A DNA stretch of 64,000 nucleotides from Gillisella taibaishanensis. GTDB taxonomy: Bacteria > Pseudomonadota > Alphaproteobacteria > Rhizobiales > Rhizobiaceae. A program made the translations under genes and the position numbers. The stretch's first letter is position 1. Each line of letters opens with the position of its first letter. Below the pieces are notes generated by a model that saw only the letters and a list, made by a program, of their open reading frames with translations, made no database searches and was not told the DNA's origin. Positions 45,694-54,579 of this stretch are shown here, one piece after another. The stretch spans positions 62,001 to 126,000 of the forward strand of contig NZ_MKIN01000018.1 of assembly GCF_001938985.1 (NCBI RefSeq), written 5' to 3'.

Positions 45694-46586
45694 GCTTTGT
45701 TGGCGTGATCTTCTGCGAGGATGCGCTCAAGCACGATCCGGCTTTCCGTCGCCTCCGGGGCGCCGGTTTCCACCTGCTTTTGCAGGGTGATCAGCGTCTT
45801 CCACAAGGCCCAGCCGCGTGCACGGGTCCAGGTCGCTTCGTCGTGGTCGAGTGTGGCGCGAAAACGCGCGGCGATCGCTCGATCCATGAAGGTCCAGGCG
45901 ATGGCGAGATCGCAGGCGGGGTCGCCTGTGCCACAACAACCGAAATCGATTATGGCGGCGAGGCGGCCATTGTCGACAAGCAGATTTCCGGGCGCGATAT
46001 CGCCATGCAGCCAGACCGGCGGCTTCTGCCACTGGCTGGCAAGGGCCTGCTCCCAAAGTGATAATGCGCGATCAGCATCGATGTCTTCGCCGAGCTGGTC
46101 GATCGCTGCGCGGCTTTCCTGGTCATAGGTGGCGAGTGAGCCGCCGCGATAGAAATTATGTGCCCCAGCCGGCGGGCCATCCCCGCCATCCATTCTGTGC
46201 AGGATTTTGAGGAAGCCTGCGAGATCAACTGCAAACTGATCGCGGTCGGTGATATCAGCCGAAAGGGCCGTTTCGCCGGAGATCCACCGATAGATGCCCC
46301 AGCAGAATGGATAGCCATGGCCCGGACGCCCCATCGCGACAGGCTCTGGAATGGGAAGCGGCAGATGCGGCGCCAGGAGTGGCAGGAAGCGCTGTTCCTT
46401 TGCCACCTGCGCTTCGTAACTTTGGGCGCTTGGCAAACGAATGATCATCTGTAAGCCAAGGCGAAAACTTCTGTTGTCCCAGCCGCCCGGGACGAGCGGC
46501 TGGACGGCCAGCGATGAAAACTGTGGAAAGTGGTCGGCGATCAGCCGCTCGACCAGATCCGTCGGGATCGTCAATCTGTCATCCAT
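45690..46586 (-). CDS. Aminoglycoside phosphotransferase family protein
   Basis: The 298-aa kinase-like protein has the catalytic loop WLHGDIAPGNLLV and the metal-binding IIDFGCCGTGDPACDL. The nucleotide region near the N-terminus reads LVPGGWDNRSFRLG. Members phosphorylate aminoglycosides, macrolides or small metabolites; chromosomal rhizobial copies are usually of unknown substrate, so no resistance phenotype is claimed. Confidence 0.88.
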   Translation of the reverse strand: MDDRLTIPTDLVERLIADHFPQFSSLAVQPLVPGGWDNRSFRLGLQMIIRLPSAQSYEAQVAKEQRFLPLLAPHLPLPIPEPVAMGRPGHGYPFCWGIYRWISGETALSADITDRDQFAVDLAGFLKILHRMDGGDGPPAGAHNFYRGGSLATYDQESRAAIDQLGEDIDADRALSLWEQALASQWQKPPVWLHGDIAPGNLLVDNGRLAAIIDFGCCGTGDPACDLAIAWTFMDRAIAARFRATLDHDEATWTRARGWALWKTLITLQKQVETGAPEATESRIVLERILAEDHANKA

Positions 46587-46642
46587 GTCTGCGGCAGCCC
46601 TCTTGTTCTGCAGCTGCTATACGCGGGAATGGTGACAGAAAT

Positions 46643-47206
46643 TCAGGCCCGCTTCGGCAGTAGCGGATAGCCGACCATGACGGCGCGGGCGGCAAGCGCC
46701 GCGATGGCGGCCTTGATCAGGTCGCCGGGCAGGAAGGCCAGCGAGCCGATCAGCACCTTGTCGATCGGGGTGCCCGCCACGAAGCTCCACCAGGGCATGC
46801 CGCAGGCATAGACCACGCCGATGCCGCCGATGATGCTGGCGGCGAAGAAGCCGATGGTCTGGCCGCTGGCGGTCGAGGAATTGCGGATAAAGCGTTCCGC
46901 CGCAAGGCCGGTGACGAAGGCGCCAAGAATCCAGCCGAAGATATAGCCGCCGGTGGCGCCGAACAGCGCATTCAGCCCGCCGTGTCCGCCTGACAGAACC
47001 GGCAGACCCATGGCCACCAGCAGCACGAACAGCGCATAGGCGAGCGCGCCGCGCTTGGCGCCGAGAATGCAGCCGGCCAGCATCACGCCCATGGACTGGG
47101 CGGTGATCGGCACCGGAATGAAGCCGAGCGGCACCGGCGGAATGAGGCCGAGCACCACGACGATGGCGGCAAACAAGGCAATCAGAACCAGATCTCGCGT
47201 GGTCAT
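46643..47206 (-). CDS. bioY: Biotin transporter S component BioY
   Basis: The 187-aa membrane protein binds biotin within an ECF transporter. Six hydrophobic segments and the family stretches VPLGFIPVPITAQSMGVMLAG and FGATGGYIFGWILGAF are visible. ATG 47206 follows GGGAGATCACC; the 13 residues upstream are not family-like. It is the last gene of bioMNY. Confidence 0.95.
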   Translation of the reverse strand: MTTRDLVLIALFAAIVVVLGLIPPVPLGFIPVPITAQSMGVMLAGCILGAKRGALAYALFVLLVAMGLPVLSGGHGGLNALFGATGGYIFGWILGAFVTGLAAERFIRNSSTASGQTIGFFAASIIGGIGVVYACGMPWWSFVAGTPIDKVLIGSLAFLPGDLIKAAIAALAARAVMVGYPLLPKRA

Positions 47207-47256
47207 GGTGATCTCCCAATCATGACGGCATGACGTTAACGCCATGCTCCAAAAAA

Positions 47257-47874
47257 TCAGCGTGTCTTTTCGTGGCCGCGAATGCCGCGCGCGTCAATGG
47301 CCTCGGCAATCGAATCAGCCTGTTTCAGCGCCAGGATGAACAGCGGCCCCAACAGCCGGTGGAGCCGCACCGGCAGGCCACGCGCTTGGTGCGCTGCCTT
47401 CAGCGCTTCGTATTGGCTGGCGATCTCAGGCACGAAGCGCAAGGTGAGGCCAAGCGCCAGGCTGACATCGGCGGCGCGCACCAGACCCAGCCGGTCGAGC
47501 GGCGCCAGTACCTCCTCCAGAACGGCCATGAACTGCGCGAGTGAAGTGGTGGCCGTGATCGCCGAGGCGAGAAACAGGATGGCGACCAGCCGCAGCGTCA
47601 GCGTCACCGATGTCGCGAGGTCGAGCGCGTAGATATTGAAGAGGCCTAGCGCGGCAATGCTAACCAGCATCGGCCGGATACGCCGCAGCGCCGGGCGCAA
47701 CCCGAGGCCAAGGCTGAAATAGAGGCCGCCCGTTAGAACGGCGGCTGCCGCCTGCAAAGGCATGGACAGGCTGAAGGCAAGACCGAGACCGAAGACCAGC
47801 AGCCCGCCAAGTTTCAGCCGCACCGGCAGGCGATGCAGCCAGGTATTGCCCTCGACATGCAGGCTGGTCAGCAT
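47257..47874 (-). CDS. bioN: Biotin ECF transporter T component BioN
   Basis: The 205-aa membrane coupling protein has the two Arg-containing coupling-helix motifs, AHQARGLP and AIDARGI, which contact the ATPase. It overlaps bioM by seven bases and precedes bioY by about 50. Confidence 0.93.
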   Translation of the reverse strand: MLTSLHVEGNTWLHRLPVRLKLGGLLVFGLGLAFSLSMPLQAAAAVLTGGLYFSLGLGLRPALRRIRPMLVSIAALGLFNIYALDLATSVTLTLRLVAILFLASAITATTSLAQFMAVLEEVLAPLDRLGLVRAADVSLALGLTLRFVPEIASQYEALKAAHQARGLPVRLHRLLGPLFILALKQADSIAEAIDARGIRGHEKTR

Positions 47875-48548
47875 GCGGCGATCTCCCTGTAGCGGACGAT
47901 GGCATCCTCGGCTGCGCCGTCGAAGGCTAGCCGGCCCCGATCGAAGACGAGTACGCGGGGAAAATCGGCAATCAGTTCCAGATCATGGCTGATGACAAGC
48001 GCCTGTTCTTCGAGCCCATGGATGGTGGCAGCCACCCGTTTCCGGTTTTTCAGGTCGAGCTGGTTGGTTGGCTCGTCGAAAATCACGAGTTTCGGTCGGT
48101 TGACCAGCACGGCGGCCAGCGCCGCCAGCTGCAACTCACCGCCCGACAGTTCATGAGGGCGGCGCAGCAGCAGATGGGCGATGCCGAGCCGTTCCGCGAC
48201 CGCGCCGACCGCCTCATCCAGCGCCTTGCCCTTTAGGCCCCGCGCGCGCGGCCCCATGGCGATATCTTCGCCGACAACGGGCAGAATGATCTGGTTGGCT
48301 GGGTTTTGAAAGATGAAGCCGGTCAGCGCCAGCACCGCTTTGGCATCCCTGGCCGTATCCAGGCCATCAAGCGTCACGCAGCCGGCACTCGGCTTGACCA
48401 GGCCGTTGATCAGCCGGGCGAAGGTGGATTTGCCCGAGCCGTTCAGGCCGATCACGCCGATCCGCGTCTCGGTCAGCGTCAGCGTCAAAGGCTCCAGCGC
48501 CACATGACCATCGAATATGGCCGTAGCCCGGTCGAATTGGATCAGCAC
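47868..48548 (-). CDS. bioM: Biotin ECF transporter ATPase BioM
   Basis: The 226-aa ATPase has Walker A GLNGSGKST, signature LSGGELQLAALAAVL, and Walker B LVIFDEPTNQLD. Two GTG starts are possible; 48548 is preferred because GGGGTGA lies five bases ahead, while 48557 lies within that sequence. It is the first gene of bioMNY. Confidence 0.92.
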   Translation of the reverse strand: MLIQFDRATAIFDGHVALEPLTLTLTETRIGVIGLNGSGKSTFARLINGLVKPSAGCVTLDGLDTARDAKAVLALTGFIFQNPANQIILPVVGEDIAMGPRARGLKGKALDEAVGAVAERLGIAHLLLRRPHELSGGELQLAALAAVLVNRPKLVIFDEPTNQLDLKNRKRVAATIHGLEEQALVISHDLELIADFPRVLVFDRGRLAFDGAAEDAIVRYREIAAC

Positions 48549-48573
48549 AAACGTCACCCCGTCATCAGTGCTG

Positions 48574-48583
48574 GGATCTATAA
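48574..48583 (-). promoter_or_regulatory. Possible BioR site ahead of bioMNY
   Basis: On the minus strand TTATAGATCC matches eight of ten positions of the BioR consensus TTATMKATAA, about 25 bases ahead of bioM. BioR represses biotin genes in Rhizobiales. The mismatch in the last two bases leaves this uncertain. Confidence 0.35.
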
Positions 48584-48664
48584 CCTCTGCAGCCGCAAAG
48601 GCAAATCCGGGATTTTTCCGTTTACAGCCGCCCTGCTATTTGCTCCGATGCCGGTTCCTTCTCT

Positions 48665-48764
48665 TAGAGGCTGCCAGGTTCAGATTGAACCAGGCAGCCT
48701 CTAGATTCTTTTTTTCGTTTGTCTTTGCGGGAAAACCGGGTTCCACTTTTCCCTGACAAACTCC
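48665..48764. repeat. Palindromic intergenic repeat, family A, copy 2
   Basis: The copy is inverted relative to the one at 171. Hairpin arms 48666-48682 and 48686-48702 pair with one mismatch and a 3-base loop; the conserved block ending CTTTTCCCTGACAAACT follows. Between the copies several stem positions differ on both arms. The element ends directly at the agmatinase start codon. Confidence 0.8.
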
Positions 48765-49742
48765 ATGACCGCAAGGACCGCGCCCGTGACCTCATCCTTC
48801 CACCAGCCCATCGATGCCGCTGAAGTGCCGCGTTTTGCAGGCCATGCCACCTTCATGCGCTTGCCGGCGGTGACCTCGGCCAAGGGGCTGGATATTGCGC
48901 TGATCGGCATTCCCTGGGATGGCGGCACCACCAACCGGGCCGGCGCCCGCCATGGGCCGCGCGAAATCCGCAACCAGTCGAGCCTGATGCGCCGGGTGCA
49001 TCACGTCTCCAAGATCGAGCCGTTCAATCTCGCCAATATTGCCGATGCCGGCGACCTCGCCGTCAACCCCATCGACCTGATGATGGCGCTGCAACAGATA
49101 GAGGATGGCGTTGCGGCTGTTGTGGCCGCCGGTGCGCTGCCGCTGTCGGCTGGCGGCGATCATCTGACGACGCTGCCGGTGCTGCGGGCCGTCGCCAAGT
49201 CCCGGCCCGTTGGCCTCATCCATTTCGACGCCCATTCCGATACCAATGACAGCTATTTCGGCGGCCAGCGCTTTACCCACGGCACGCCGTTTCGTCGCGC
49301 CATCGAAGAAGGTCTGCTCGACCCGAAACGCATGGTGCAGATCGGCATTCGCGGCTCCAATTACGAACTCGACGAACATCAATGGGCGAAGGATCAGGGC
49401 ATCCGCATCATCTACATGGAAGAGTTTTGCGCCCGCAGCGTCGACGATGTGATGGCGGAAGCCCGCGCCATTGCTGGCACTGGCCCGACCTATGTCAGCT
49501 TCGATATCGACTGCATCGATCCGTCGATGGCGCCTGGCACCGGCACGCCCGAGATCGGCGGCTTCCTGACCCGCGAGGCCCAGGCCATGGTGCGGCGGCT
49601 CGACGGCGTCAATATCGTCGGCGCCGACGTGGTCGAAGTCGCACCCCCTTTCGATGTCGGCGGCATGACCGCGCTCGCTGGCGCCACCATGCTGTTCGAA
49701 CTGCTCTGCGTGATGGCGAAAGGTGTTGCGGAGAGAAGGTGA
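48765..49742 (+). CDS. speB: Agmatinase / ureohydrolase family protein
   Basis: The 325-aa dimanganese hydrolase releases urea from agmatine or a related guanidino compound. Metal ligands are in GGDH, HFDAHSDTND and SFDIDCIDPSMAPGTGTPE. The length fits agmatinase; guanidinobutyrase or other ureohydrolases cannot be excluded. ATG 48765 has no Shine-Dalgarno site because the family A repeat runs right up to it. Confidence 0.88.
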   Translation: MTARTAPVTSSFHQPIDAAEVPRFAGHATFMRLPAVTSAKGLDIALIGIPWDGGTTNRAGARHGPREIRNQSSLMRRVHHVSKIEPFNLANIADAGDLAVNPIDLMMALQQIEDGVAAVVAAGALPLSAGGDHLTTLPVLRAVAKSRPVGLIHFDAHSDTNDSYFGGQRFTHGTPFRRAIEEGLLDPKRMVQIGIRGSNYELDEHQWAKDQGIRIIYMEEFCARSVDDVMAEARAIAGTGPTYVSFDIDCIDPSMAPGTGTPEIGGFLTREAQAMVRRLDGVNIVGADVVEVAPPFDVGGMTALAGATMLFELLCVMAKGVAERR

Positions 49743-49841
49743 ACCCGCATTCAAGGCGGATTTCGTCTTGAACAAAAAGAGAACATATCCTATCGTCGGT
49801 CACAATACACGACGCGCAGGACTGTGCGTCAGGAAAACCCC

Positions 49842-49982
49842 TCCCCCAACCCTCCCCACAAGGGGGAGGGGGCCGGTCGTATGTCTGGTAAGCCGATGGT
49901 TTTCATTGCAAATCTTCAAGAGGCACAAGGCTGGAGCTGTCCTCAACCTGCTCCCTCCCCCTTGTGGGGAGGGTTGGGGAGC
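49842..49982. repeat. Long inverted repeat around a 75-base spacer
   Basis: The C-rich arm CCCCAACCCTCCCCACAAGG (extending to 49872) recurs as its reverse complement at about 49950-49981. Arms of roughly 30 bases could fold into a long hairpin in the leader of the glycosylase gene. I know such sequences as common intergenic repeats of Rhizobiales. Confidence 0.8.
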
Positions 49983-50023
49983 GGCCATCTTTTCATTCCG
50001 CCCTCTGCTGTGATCGTCGTCCC

Positions 50024-51229
50024 ATGACGATCAGGATCGACAATCCCACCGCAAGGCGGATTTTTCTGGAGCGGCAGGCGCTGTCGCGGCCGCCTGGGCG
50101 GGCAATGGGACGGGCGCTGGGGCGTGACGGGTTGCTGGCGCTGATCACCGATCTCGGCTTCGTGCAGGTCGATAGCATCGGCACGGTAGAGCGCGCCCAT
50201 CACCAGATCCTGTTTTCGCGCAACCAGACCTATCGGCGTGAGGATCTGACGGCGCTGCTGGAGCAGGACCGGCTGCTGTTCGAGCACTGGACCCACGATG
50301 CCTCGATCCTGCCCGCCGCCTTCTTTCCCTATTGGAAGCACCGGTTCCGCCGCGAGGAAAGCCGGATTCTGGAGCGCTGGCGCAATTGGCGCGAGCCGGG
50401 CTTTGAAGATGCCTTCGAGGAAACCTATCGGCGGATTGCCGAGCACGGGCCGGCCCTATCGCGTGAATTGAAAGAGGGCGATCACAAGTCCGGCGGCTGG
50501 TGGAACTGGCATCCGTCAAAGACCGCGCTGGAATTTCTCTGGCGCACCGGCAAGCTGGCGATATCGGGACGCGACAATTTCCAGAAGATCTATGATCTCA
50601 CCGAACGCTGCATCGCCTCTGATCATGCTGAGGTCGAGGTCAGCCAAGAGGCCTTTATCGACTGGGCCTGCCGCGAGGCGCTGATCCGGTTGGGCTTTGC
50701 CACATCAGGCGAAATCGCGGCCTTCTGGAATCTGGTGACATCGCAGGAGGCGAAGCATTGGGTAGATGCCCATCGCGCCGAACTGCAAGAGGTGGAAATT
50801 GCACCCGCCGATGGCGGCAAGCCGCGTCTGTCGCTGACGCTGGCCGATCGGCTGCCCATGCTCTTGGCGCCGCCGGAACCGCCCGGGCGTGTCCGCGTGC
50901 TCAGCCCCTTTGATCCGCTGATCCGCGACCGGGCTCGCACCGAGCGCCTGTTCGGCTTCTTCTACCGCATTGAGGTTTTCGTGCCCGAGCCGAAGCGCCA
51001 ATACGGCTACTACGTCTTTCCGCTCCTGGAGGGCGACCGGCTGATCGGCCGGATCGACATGAAGGCCAATCGCAAAGCCGGCACGCTCGACGTCAAACGG
51101 CTCTGGCTGGAAAAAGGCGTGCGACCGTCGACCGGACGGCTGGAGAAACTCGATCAGGAACTGGGGCGACTGGCGCGGTTTACCGGAGTGGAGCGGGTGG
51201 TTTACGGGGAGGGGTGGCTCAATCCGTAA
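50024..51229 (+). CDS. YcaQ/AlkZ-like winged-helix DNA glycosylase
   Basis: The 401-aa protein belongs to the HTH_42 family. These enzymes unhook interstrand crosslinks or excise bulky alkylated bases. The catalytic Q-x-D signature appears in GFVQVDSIGTVERAHHQILFSR (overlapping parts), as in E. coli YcaQ. The WW-rich middle and the C-terminal segment PSTGRLEKLDQEL are family-like. ATG 50024 is used; upstream codons lie in the repeat. Its end overlaps the convergent cupin gene by 11 bases. Confidence 0.88.
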   Translation: MTIRIDNPTARRIFLERQALSRPPGRAMGRALGRDGLLALITDLGFVQVDSIGTVERAHHQILFSRNQTYRREDLTALLEQDRLLFEHWTHDASILPAAFFPYWKHRFRREESRILERWRNWREPGFEDAFEETYRRIAEHGPALSRELKEGDHKSGGWWNWHPSKTALEFLWRTGKLAISGRDNFQKIYDLTERCIASDHAEVEVSQEAFIDWACREALIRLGFATSGEIAAFWNLVTSQEAKHWVDAHRAELQEVEIAPADGGKPRLSLTLADRLPMLLAPPEPPGRVRVLSPFDPLIRDRARTERLFGFFYRIEVFVPEPKRQYGYYVFPLLEGDRLIGRIDMKANRKAGTLDVKRLWLEKGVRPSTGRLEKLDQELGRLARFTGVERVVYGEGWLNP

Positions 51230-51677
51230 GCGGCTTGCCCGCCCGGTCCGTCAGGCTTTTGACGAAATTCACCTTGGTGAGGATCATGTCCTTATCGCTG
51301 TAATGGACGGTTTCATTGGGAGAGCGGCTGCCGACGACGAGATAGACGCAATTCTCGCTGCTGCGGTTTTCTAGGCAATGGCCGAGCGGCGTACCGGCTT
51401 TGAAGGTGGCGGCATCGCCCGGATGTAGTTCGTTCACGGCTTCGCCTTCGAGCAAGGTGGCGGTTCCCGAGAGCATGTAGATGAACTCGTCTTCCTGCTC
51501 GTGCCAATGTTTGTGGGAGGAGCGAGAACCCGGCGGCAGGGTTTCGAGAAGCACTCCAAACTGCGTCAGCCCGCCGGCATCGCTTAAACGCCTGGCGCCA
51601 TAGGGACCGAGCTCGGCGTGGAGGCCTTCTGCGGTGCCGATATCGAGCGGTGCGTCTTCGGTTTTGATGATCGGCAT
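51219..51677 (-). CDS. Cupin domain protein
   Basis: The 152-aa single-domain cupin has both metal-site motifs: HKHWHEQEDEFIYMLSGTATL and PGDAATFKAGTPLGHCLEN (overlapping parts), giving a 3-His/1-Glu site. It is often found as a dioxygenase-like or sugar-binding protein; the function is unknown. ATG 51677 is used; an in-frame GTG lies seven codons upstream. Confidence 0.85.
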   Translation of the reverse strand: MPIIKTEDAPLDIGTAEGLHAELGPYGARRLSDAGGLTQFGVLLETLPPGSRSSHKHWHEQEDEFIYMLSGTATLLEGEAVNELHPGDAATFKAGTPLGHCLENRSSENCVYLVVGSRSPNETVHYSDKDMILTKVNFVKSLTDRAGKPLTD

Positions 51678-51818
51678 CGTCTCACTCTTCCGGCGCACGG
51701 GTTGTTGTCAGGGAATATCCATTGCTTATGGAAGGACAGGACATGGCACAAGGAGCTTTCGGACAAGACCCGCATTACGGGCATTGTCGAAACCAGCCGG
51801 AAACCAGAGAGGCGATCA

Positions 51819-52382
51819 ATGATGTCTTTATCGTCGCAACAGTTCATCGAGCAAATCAAGCGCAACGACACCAACCGCCGCTTGCTCGATATGCTCCCGG
51901 ACCTGCACCTGCCGCAGGCCATGCTGACGGCGGGTTGCCTGTTTCAGACCGTCTGGAACCTGAGAAGCAACAACCCGCCGGATTGGGCGATCAGGGATTA
52001 TGACCTCTTCTATTTCTGTGACGACGATCTGTCCTGGGAGGCGGAAAATGCGGTCATTCAGCGGGCGAAAGACCTGCTCGGTCCGCTGGCAGACAAGGTT
52101 CAGATCAGAAATCAGGCGCGTGTCCATCTCTGGTATTTACAAAAATTTGGCAGGACCTGTCCGCCGCTGACATCCGCCACGGATGGAATCGACCGCTTCC
52201 TGATTGCCTGCACCAAGCTCGGCATCTGCATTGAGACCGGCACAGTCTATGCGCCCAACGGATTTGAAGACATGGAAAACGGCCATCTGCGCACCAATCC
52301 AAACAATGTTCAGCCGGATCGATTTCTGAGCAAATGTCAGGACTACAAGGCCAGATGGCCATGGCTCTGCATCATGGGCTAA
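51819..52382 (+). CDS. Nucleotidyltransferase family protein (NTP_transf_6-like)
   Basis: The 187-aa protein has MLTAGCLFQTVWNL, then IRDYDLFYFCDDDLSWEAE, a pattern typical of this uncharacterised nucleotidyltransferase-fold family. ATG 51819 is nine bases after GAGAGG. It is convergent with tetR; only three bases separate the stops, within the palindrome GGCTAACTGTTAGCC. Confidence 0.82.
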   Translation: MMSLSSQQFIEQIKRNDTNRRLLDMLPDLHLPQAMLTAGCLFQTVWNLRSNNPPDWAIRDYDLFYFCDDDLSWEAENAVIQRAKDLLGPLADKVQIRNQARVHLWYLQKFGRTCPPLTSATDGIDRFLIACTKLGICIETGTVYAPNGFEDMENGHLRTNPNNVQPDRFLSKCQDYKARWPWLCIMG

Positions 52383-52385
52383 CTG

Positions 52386-53138
52386 TTAGCCGTTCGCCTT
52401 ACCGTCTGCCGAGGTCTGGACCGGGGCTTTCGGCTCGAAACCGCAGCCGCGCAGAAAGAAGGACGCGGTTTTACGGACGTTGTCTTCCATCTGCTCGCGC
52501 ACCGGCGTCAGGTCAGCGTGAAACAGCGCGGAGACCATCTGTGGCAAAAGCACGGTATCGATGAAGCGGCGGGCGGTTGCCGCGAGGTTGTCGGGGGCAA
52601 ACGCGGTCAGGTCACGGGTTTCCTCTGCGTCCACCATATCCAGGATAAGCGATGTCACCAGTTTGACCGTATGTTCGCGCAGCGCGTAGTGGATCGTCGT
52701 CGCCAGTTCCGGATGGCGCGTGACTTCGGCAATGACGCTGCGCATCAGACCGACGGTCTCTTCCTTGATGACGTTGCGCACGATGGTCAGCGCCATCGAT
52801 TGAAAACGCTTTTCGATATCGCCGCCGCTGCAGACCAGCAGGTTTGCCGTCGATTTTTGCGACCAGCGTAGCACGACGTCCCGAAACAGCGTCTCCTTGT
52901 TGGTGAAGCGCGCATAGATGCTTGGTTTACCGGCCCGTGCCACTTCGGCGATCTCGTCGATGCTGGCGCCTTCATAGCCGCGTGCGATGAAGACCTTGAG
53001 AGCTGCTTCGACAATCCTATCTTCTACCTCTCCCGCCATCTCGCGCGGCGGCCTGCCGCGTCGCGGTTTGCTGGGCAGGGAATGGTTTGGTTGCAGCTTC
53101 TTCGCCGTCGGCTGTCGCTTTCGCGTCTCGGTACTCAA
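52386..53138 (-). CDS. TetR-family regulator of the second efflux set
   Basis: The 250-aa repressor has a long basic N-terminal tail (KPRRGRPPRE), then the TetR helix-turn-helix ASIDEIAEVARAGKPSIYARF and a ligand domain. The start is TTG 53138, supported by GAGGGCGAG ahead of it; the next ATG would cut away the basic tail. It is divergent from the second emrAB pair and probably controls it from the palindrome between them. Confidence 0.88.
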   Translation of the reverse strand: MSTETRKRQPTAKKLQPNHSLPSKPRRGRPPREMAGEVEDRIVEAALKVFIARGYEGASIDEIAEVARAGKPSIYARFTNKETLFRDVVLRWSQKSTANLLVCSGGDIEKRFQSMALTIVRNVIKEETVGLMRSVIAEVTRHPELATTIHYALREHTVKLVTSLILDMVDAEETRDLTAFAPDNLAATARRFIDTVLLPQMVSALFHADLTPVREQMEDNVRKTASFFLRGCGFEPKAPVQTSADGKANG

Positions 53139-53227
53139 AACTCGCCCTCACTCTTTCGTTACAGGTGATTCTTTTGTGCCCGTCAGTCTTGACTACCACC
53201 GGCTCCAGATCTAGGTCAATAAAAAAT

Positions 53228-53242
53228 GAAACGTTTCGTTTC
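53228..53242. promoter_or_regulatory. Likely TetR operator
   Basis: GAAACG-TTT-CGTTTC is a perfect inverted repeat in the divergent region, 32 bases ahead of the second emrA. A TTGACT (53189-53194) upstream could be the -35 of its promoter, though no good -10 was found. Confidence 0.5.
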
Positions 53243-53274
53243 TTTTATTCAGGAAACAGGAGAGAGGTCAGGTC

Positions 53275-54579
53275 ATGAAGGCGCCTCAGGACGGGAATTC
53301 AGGAAAGGTCATCCTTCTCGACACCAGGCCCGGCGGCCATGCGGGAAGACCAGCGGGAGGGCCAGTGGGAAGATCAGTGGGAGAGGATGACCAGTCAGCG
53401 GAGACGGCACGCCACGACCAGGAGGACGCTCCAAAGACCGAACCCGCTGAGACGCAGCAGGCCGAACCAGGTGCTGACCAGCAGGATAAAGGCCATGCCC
53501 AGAGTGAAGACAAACCCGGCCGCAAGTCGCGCCGCCGGCGCCGCTTGCTGATCGGCGCCAGCCTGCTCGCTGTCGTCGCCGTCGGCGCTTATATTTATTG
53601 GGATGACAGCAACCGCTATGAAAGCACTGATGATGCCTTCATCGCCGCTCGGCAATTCGCCATTGCCACGCGGGTTGCGGGCTATGTCACCGCCGTTCCC
53701 GTCACCGACAATCAGCATGTGAAGCCCGGGGACGTCATCGCCCGCATCGATGACCGCGACTACCAGACATCGCTTGCCCAATCGCAGGCGCAGGTCGAGC
53801 AGGCTCGCGCCAGTTTGCAGAATACCGAGGCGCAGAGGACCGTGCAGCAGGCGACGGTGGAAGAGGAAAAAGCCCAGATCGAACAGGCCAAGGCCAACCT
53901 GATTTTCGCCCAGCAGCAGTATGACCGGTATCAGACCTTGATGCAGAACGGGTCCGGCACCACGCAGAGCGCCCAACAATATGAATCGCAATTGCATCAG
54001 CAGCAGGCGACGCTGACCACAGACCAGGCCGCCTTGGTTGCCGCCCAGCGGCAGCTCGATGCCTATCAGTTCCAGATCTCCAGCGCGCAGGCAACGGTGA
54101 AGCAGGACGAGGCGGCGCTTGAGCAGGCAAAGCTCAACTTGTCTTACACTGTCATCTCGGCCGTCCAGCCGGGCCGCGTCGTGCAGCTGTCTTCCGGTGA
54201 GGGCCAGTACGTTCAGGCCGGCACCAATGTGGCGATGTTCGTGCCCGACAAGCTGTGGATCACCGCCAACTTCAAGGAAACCCAGCTGAACCTGATGCGG
54301 CCTGGCCAGCCTGTGACCGTCACTTTTGACGCTTACCCGGGCCGGGAAATCCGCGGCCATGTCGATAGCGTCCAGCCCGGCTCCGGCACGGCTTTCTCGC
54401 TGCTGCCGGCCGAAAACGCTACGGGCAATTACGTGAAGATCGTCCAGCGCGTGCCGGTCAAGATCGTGCTTGACGATGTGCCCAGTGATGTGACGCTCGG
54501 CCCCGGCATGTCGGTGGAGCCTACCGTGCGCGTCGACCCCAGCCCCTCGCTCTATGAACGCATGAGGAGCAAGTTATGA
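53275..54579 (+). CDS. emrA: EmrA-like membrane fusion protein (second efflux set)
   Basis: The 434-aa HlyD-family adaptor has an unusually long hydrophilic N-terminus of about 90 residues rich in Gly, Glu, Gln and Asp before the membrane anchor (LLIGASLLAVVAVGAYIY). A lipoyl and long coiled-coil region (Gln/Ala-rich, 150-260) and a beta-barrel follow. GAGAGAGGTC precedes ATG 53275. Its end overlaps emrB by ATGA. Confidence 0.9.
   Translation: MKAPQDGNSGKVILLDTRPGGHAGRPAGGPVGRSVGEDDQSAETARHDQEDAPKTEPAETQQAEPGADQQDKGHAQSEDKPGRKSRRRRRLLIGASLLAVVAVGAYIYWDDSNRYESTDDAFIAARQFAIATRVAGYVTAVPVTDNQHVKPGDVIARIDDRDYQTSLAQSQAQVEQARASLQNTEAQRTVQQATVEEEKAQIEQAKANLIFAQQQYDRYQTLMQNGSGTTQSAQQYESQLHQQQATLTTDQAALVAAQRQLDAYQFQISSAQATVKQDEAALEQAKLNLSYTVISAVQPGRVVQLSSGEGQYVQAGTNVAMFVPDKLWITANFKETQLNLMRPGQPVTVTFDAYPGREIRGHVDSVQPGSGTAFSLLPAENATGNYVKIVQRVPVKIVLDDVPSDVTLGPGMSVEPTVRVDPSPSLYERMRSKL

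Noticed and set aside
45690..46586. Aminoglycoside resistance gene
   Set aside because: The kinase fold is clear, but such chromosomal family members usually have other or unknown substrates, so resistance is not claimed.
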